Assembly (NCBI RefSeq): GCF_003955665.1
Contig: NZ_RXHU01000018.1
Span: 81,240 to 145,239, forward strand
Source: Paenibacillus whitsoniae
GTDB lineage: Bacteria; Bacillota; Bacilli; Paenibacillales; NBRC-103111
DNA: 64,000 nt
Direction of reading: 5' to 3'
The notes under the pieces were generated by a model. It saw only the letters and a list, made by a program, of their open reading frames with translations, did no database searches and had not been told where the DNA came from. The position numbers and the translations under genes were made by a program. Below are positions 61,092 to 64,000 of the stretch, piece after piece; positions within the stretch are counted from its first letter, which is position 1; each line of letters starts with the position of its first letter.

Positions 61092-61691
61092 TCATCCTTT
61101 CAGCGGAGGGATGGGCGAACGGGAACGCCGGTACCAGCGATCCACAAAAATTGCGGCAGCCGTCGAAATGATCGTCGCCATCAGCGTCGTCCCAACAATT
61201 TCCGCAGGATTCATGGAATTAAAATTCATTCGGATCGCGATCAGCGTCGTCGGAATCAACGTAATACTGGACGTATTGAGCGCCAGCAGCGTGCACATCG
61301 CCGTGCTTGCCGTATCCTTGTCCGGATTCAGCTTCTGCAGCTCCTGCATCGCTTTAATCCCCATCGGAGTCGCCGCGTTGCCAAGCCCGAGAATGTTCGC
61401 GCTCATATTGGACATGATGTAGCCGATCGCGGGATGATTTTTCGGAACGCTCGGAAACAAAAAGCGTACAACCGGCTGCAGCAGCCGGGCCATTTTGCTG
61501 AGAATGCCGGCGTCTTCGGCGATTCGCATCATCCCCATCCAGAAGACGAGGACGGAAATCAGACCGAAGCAGACGGTTACGCCGCTCTTGGCCCCGTCGA
61601 AGGCAGCCTGCGTAACGGCCTCCACATCGCCGTTGATTGCAGCAAACCCGAAGCCGACCACGATGAAAAATAGCCAAATCCAATTGACCAT
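61092..61691 (-). CDS. spmA: Spore maturation protein A
   Basis: Partner of SpmB; 199-residue membrane protein with about five hydrophobic segments and the conserved MSANILGLGNAATPMGIKAM motif. Expressed with dacB in the mother cell in B. subtilis. Confidence 0.93.
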   Translation of the reverse strand: MVNWIWLFFIVVGFGFAAINGDVEAVTQAAFDGAKSGVTVCFGLISVLVFWMGMMRIAEDAGILSKMARLLQPVVRFLFPSVPKNHPAIGYIMSNMSANILGLGNAATPMGIKAMQELQKLNPDKDTASTAMCTLLALNTSSITLIPTTLIAIRMNFNSMNPAEIVGTTLMATIISTAAAIFVDRWYRRSRSPIPPLKG

Positions 61692-61728
61692 GGATATTCC
61701 TCCTTCTCACAGCTTTCCGGCAGCGGAA

Positions 61729-62928
61729 TCAGTCCGCCCACGGAGAACCGGAAATACTGAATAAATGCTCGATGAGTGCGCGTATCGCAAAGCCGTACTG
61801 GGTGTACCATTTTTCCTTGTAGGGCTGGCTTGGTTGAAAAGAAAACGAGGATTGGGACGGCTTTTCCAACAAGGGGCTGCCTTTCTCATACAATGGGATG
61901 GATTGAATTGGCTTCCCGCCAAGGGAAAATTGCACCGTTCCGCGCTCCGCCAAGCGATAGTTCGTGGACAGCGGATCCGTAAGCGTTGTACGGAATGTCA
62001 GCTTTTCCGTCTCCCCTTCTGCGAGCGGATACATGAATGTATTGCCGGCGACGAAATTCGTTCCTTCAATCGGGTCACCTTTCTTCACAACCGTTTTCAG
62101 CGGGAAGTAGGTGAAACCGTATTGCAAGAGCCGGCCGTGATCGGCCCAGTCATCACCATCGTTCAGCGTTACGACGACTAATTGCTGGCCGCCGCGCGTA
62201 GCGGAGGACACCAGACAGCGCTTGGCAAGCTTCGTGTACCCGGTTTTCACGCCGTCAGCGCCTTCGAAGAGCGAGAGCATCTTGTTTTTATTCAGCCATG
62301 AATAGTCCCAGGCTTCGTTCGGATTGGGCACTTTTTTCAGCTTCGTGGAGACAATTTCCTGAAAGACGCTGTTTTTCAGCGCATACGCCGTCAGCTTGGC
62401 CATATCGTTCGGCGAGGAACGGTGCCCCTCCCCTTCGTCCAGACCCGACGGATTCGTAAAATGCGAATGATCCATGCCCAGCATCTTCGCTTTCTCATTC
62501 ATCAAATAGACGAAGCCGTCCACACTGCCGCCGATGTGCTCAGCGATCGCCGTCGCCGCATCATTGCCGGAACGGAGCATCAAACCGTACAGCATATCAT
62601 GCAGCCGCATTTTTTCGCCTAGCTTGAGATAAATGGAGGAGCCTTCTTTGCCTGCGGCGTTGCGGCTCACCGTGACCATATCGTCCAGATTGCCCTCTTC
62701 AATCGCGATGATGGCAGTCATAATTTTCGTCAAAGAAGCAATGCGCATAGGCGTGTCCCCTTTGACGCTATACAAAACCCGCCCGGAAGCCACATCTACG
62801 AGGGAAGCACCGACCGCGTTCGTGGAGATGCCCGGCGGAGCCGCTTCCGCCTTCTCGTACGTTCCCGGTGCCAGCAGCATCCCGAGCAGTGAACAGCACA
62901 CGAGCAAATATAACCATTTCGATTTCAT
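61729..62928 (-). CDS. dacB: D-alanyl-D-alanine carboxypeptidase (DacB-type PBP)
   Basis: Penicillin-binding protein that trims peptidoglycan stem peptides; DacB (PBP5*) controls cortex cross-linking in B. subtilis. From the ATG at 62928 the product has about 399 residues with a signal peptide (cleavage near AEA-A). Active-site motifs are S65-x2-K68 (ASLTKIM), S120-G-N122 and KTG in DGVKTGYT. The longer frame would start within the promoter region. It leads dacB-spmA-spmB, which supports DacB over DacF. Confidence 0.92.
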   Translation of the reverse strand: MKSKWLYLLVCCSLLGMLLAPGTYEKAEAAPPGISTNAVGASLVDVASGRVLYSVKGDTPMRIASLTKIMTAIIAIEEGNLDDMVTVSRNAAGKEGSSIYLKLGEKMRLHDMLYGLMLRSGNDAATAIAEHIGGSVDGFVYLMNEKAKMLGMDHSHFTNPSGLDEGEGHRSSPNDMAKLTAYALKNSVFQEIVSTKLKKVPNPNEAWDYSWLNKNKMLSLFEGADGVKTGYTKLAKRCLVSSATRGGQQLVVVTLNDGDDWADHGRLLQYGFTYFPLKTVVKKGDPIEGTNFVAGNTFMYPLAEGETEKLTFRTTLTDPLSTNYRLAERGTVQFSLGGKPIQSIPLYEKGSPLLEKPSQSSFSFQPSQPYKEKWYTQYGFAIRALIEHLFSISGSPWAD

Positions 62929-62984
62929 TGGAATCCCCCTACGCCTGCGAACTTTGGTCCATTGCCTGTACAAAACTTTGTACA

Positions 62985-63012
62985 AGTATATGCGCGCGGA
63001 CAAGGGATATGT
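62985..63012 (-). promoter_or_regulatory. Candidate sigma-E promoter of dacB-spmA-spmB
   Basis: Minus strand ACATAT (63007-63012), 14-bp spacer, CATATACT (62985-62992), close to the sigma-E pattern. The dacB operon is sigma-E controlled in B. subtilis. A TTGTACA direct repeat lies just downstream. Confidence 0.5.
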
Positions 63013-63055
63013 CGGACAGCGAATATTTGGGGGCACGGTGAGAGCATTCATAAAT

Positions 63056-63086
63056 AAAAAAAAGCTGCCCACTAAGGGCAGCTCGA
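63056..63086 (-). terminator. Terminator after gerW
   Basis: Minus strand AGCTGCCC/GGGCAGCT hairpin followed by eight T residues. Confidence 0.9.
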
Positions 63087-63098
63087 ACGAGACCATAT

Positions 63099-63581
63099 TT
63101 AGACAATGAAATTTTGATTCTCGACATTTGTTATGTTGGTAGCAGCGGAAGGCGTCTTCGCGCCCATACCTTTCATCATGCTTTGAATCTTGTCAACGAC
63201 TTGCGGGGCGGAGTCGATGAGACGCTCCAAAATGTGCGTTTGATTGTCAAGCGGAACAACCTTCACGCCCTGTTTACCGACCACAAGAAACGCAATCGGC
63301 GTAATCGACACACCGCCGCCGCTGCCGCCGCCGAAGGGCAGAGCTACCTTGGCGTTCAGCGAATCCACGCGATTGACAGACGAACCTTCAATCTCAATTT
63401 CGGAGTCAGTCACAAATTCGCTGCCTCCCGCCGCAAAACCGAATCCCACTTTGCTGATCGGCATAATTACGCTGCCATCCGGCGTTTCAACGGGGTCGCC
63501 GACAATCGTATTCACATCGACCATTTCCTTTATGTTTTCCATGGCGACTTTCATGAGGCCTTCAATCGGATGTTCGGACAT
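63099..63581 (-). CDS. gerW: Sporulation protein GerW (YtfJ)
   Basis: A 160-residue spore protein of the YtfJ/GerW family, linked to germination in B. subtilis. Family pattern: SEHPIEGLMKVAMENIKEMVDVNTIVGDPVE, GFGFAAGGSEF, a glycine-rich GGGSGGGVSITPIAFLVV and a C-terminal helix. ATG at 63581 with AAGGAGG is clearly better than the upstream start at 63644. It follows a DUF2953 gene, as ytfJ follows ytfI in B. subtilis. Confidence 0.93.
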   Translation of the reverse strand: MSEHPIEGLMKVAMENIKEMVDVNTIVGDPVETPDGSVIMPISKVGFGFAAGGSEFVTDSEIEIEGSSVNRVDSLNAKVALPFGGGSGGGVSITPIAFLVVGKQGVKVVPLDNQTHILERLIDSAPQVVDKIQSMMKGMGAKTPSAATNITNVENQNFIV

Positions 63582-63693
63582 GTGCAATTCCTCCTTGGCT
63601 TGTTTTAACCGCTGCATGCGGCGCAATCGACAAAACATTAACATGGTTCATTTGTAGAATGCCCTTAGAAGAATTCTGTTATGTACGTGATTT

Positions 63694-64000
63694 CTAGGAT
63701 GCGGGTTTAAATCTCGCCCTCGTTTTCAGCACCAATTGTACCCATGTGCGGAGCCCGCCTTTTACCTTCGCCGCACGGACAACTAACCGTATGCCGGCTT
63801 TGAGCACCCACCACATCCGGATTCGCCCTTTCATATGAAGCTCCGTAGCGAATTGCTTCTGGTTATATAAGGGCACGACGTTGACCATCGGTTTGGCCGT
63901 CATCTGCACATAGCGAGCGCCAAAGCCAATTAGTGAAGATTTGATCCCCCATACCGCCCCCGTCGTAATCGCCGTTTCCGGCGCATCCCCGAGCCCTACT
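63694..64000 (-). CDS. DUF2953 protein (YtfI-like), C-terminal part
   Basis: The frame stays open to the window edge, so only about the last 101 residues are present. The visible sequence (GDAPETAITTGAVWGIKSSL, then PLYNQKQFATELHMKGRIRMWW) matches the C-terminus of DUF2953 proteins such as YtfI. Order YtfI-GerW supports this. The function is unknown; it is probably sporulation-associated. The start lies beyond the window. Confidence 0.8.
   Translation of the reverse strand, partial: VGLGDAPETAITTGAVWGIKSSLIGFGARYVQMTAKPMVNVVPLYNQKQFATELHMKGRIRMWWVLKAGIRLVVRAAKVKGGLRTWVQLVLKTRARFKPAS

Overview
The window is about 64 kb of chromosome from a spore-forming Gram-positive bacterium, most likely Paenibacillus or a close Paenibacillaceae relative. 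The evidence is gene order: the aroC-aroB-aroH-trpEDCFBA-hisC-tyrA supra-operon, spoIVA-yphF-gpsA-der-fni-ypfD-cmk-ypeB, and gerW-dacB-spmA-spmB-rluB-resABCDE all follow Bacillus subtilis. Sporulation genes are present (spoIVA, spoVIF-like, ypeB, spmA/B, gerW), ribosome-binding sites are strong AGGAGG types, and many starts are GTG or TTG. Nearly everything lies on the minus strand. Only serA and two other genes are on the plus strand. No prophage, insertion sequence, CRISPR array or integrated element was seen.

Layout. 1-4.4 kb: cytochrome b6 and Rieske protein of the menaquinol:cytochrome c reductase (qcrB, qcrA), ypiF, an IDEAL-domain protein, a conserved hypothetical and a histidine phosphatase. 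4.4-6.9 kb: an ECF sigma factor with its zinc-binding anti-sigma factor, and a polysaccharide deacetylase. 7-18.4 kb: the aromatic supra-operon, with a well-formed TRAP attenuation leader between aroH and trpE. 18.5-27.1 kb: a small HTH-like protein, cheR, ndk, hepT, mqnA, ubiX, ubiA, menG, hepS, an unknown membrane protein, mtrB (the TRAP regulator itself) and a PAP2-type membrane protein. 27.2-41.5 kb: tRNA-Pro(GGG), hup, spoIVA, yphF-like lipoprotein, a ferredoxin-nucleotidyltransferase-ferredoxin trio, a DUF2768 protein, spoVIF-like, gpsA, plsY, der, the YIEGIA pair, a YphA-like protein, fni, ypfD, plsC, cmk and a YpfB-like protein. 41.6-49.7 kb: a PilZ c-di-GMP receptor, ypeB, a zinc-ribbon protein, prsW, mecA, a deacetylase lipoprotein, a CAP/copper-amine-oxidase-N protein and a CPBP protease. 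49.8-53.5 kb: an unknown membrane-anchored protein, a rhodanese, serA behind a T-box leader, and a highly structured intergenic element. 53.5-64 kb: resE-resD-ccsA-resB-resA, rluB, spmB, spmA, dacB, gerW and the end of a DUF2953 gene cut by the window edge.

How it fits together. Chorismate is made here (aroB, aroC) and three of its consumers are here: AroH (Phe/Tyr), TrpE (Trp) and MqnA (futalosine menaquinone route). Menaquinone-related genes (hepS, hepT, menG, a UbiA-type prenyltransferase, UbiX) share the neighbourhood. The menaquinol-oxidising complex (qcrAB) and the cytochrome c maturation and redox-control system (resA-E) lie at the two ends. Both halves of Trp control, the TRAP protein and its RNA target, are in the same window. 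The most unexplained objects are the multi-hairpin element after serA (53283-53370), the ferredoxin trio inserted in the spoIVA-gpsA block, and several short genes with no clear function.
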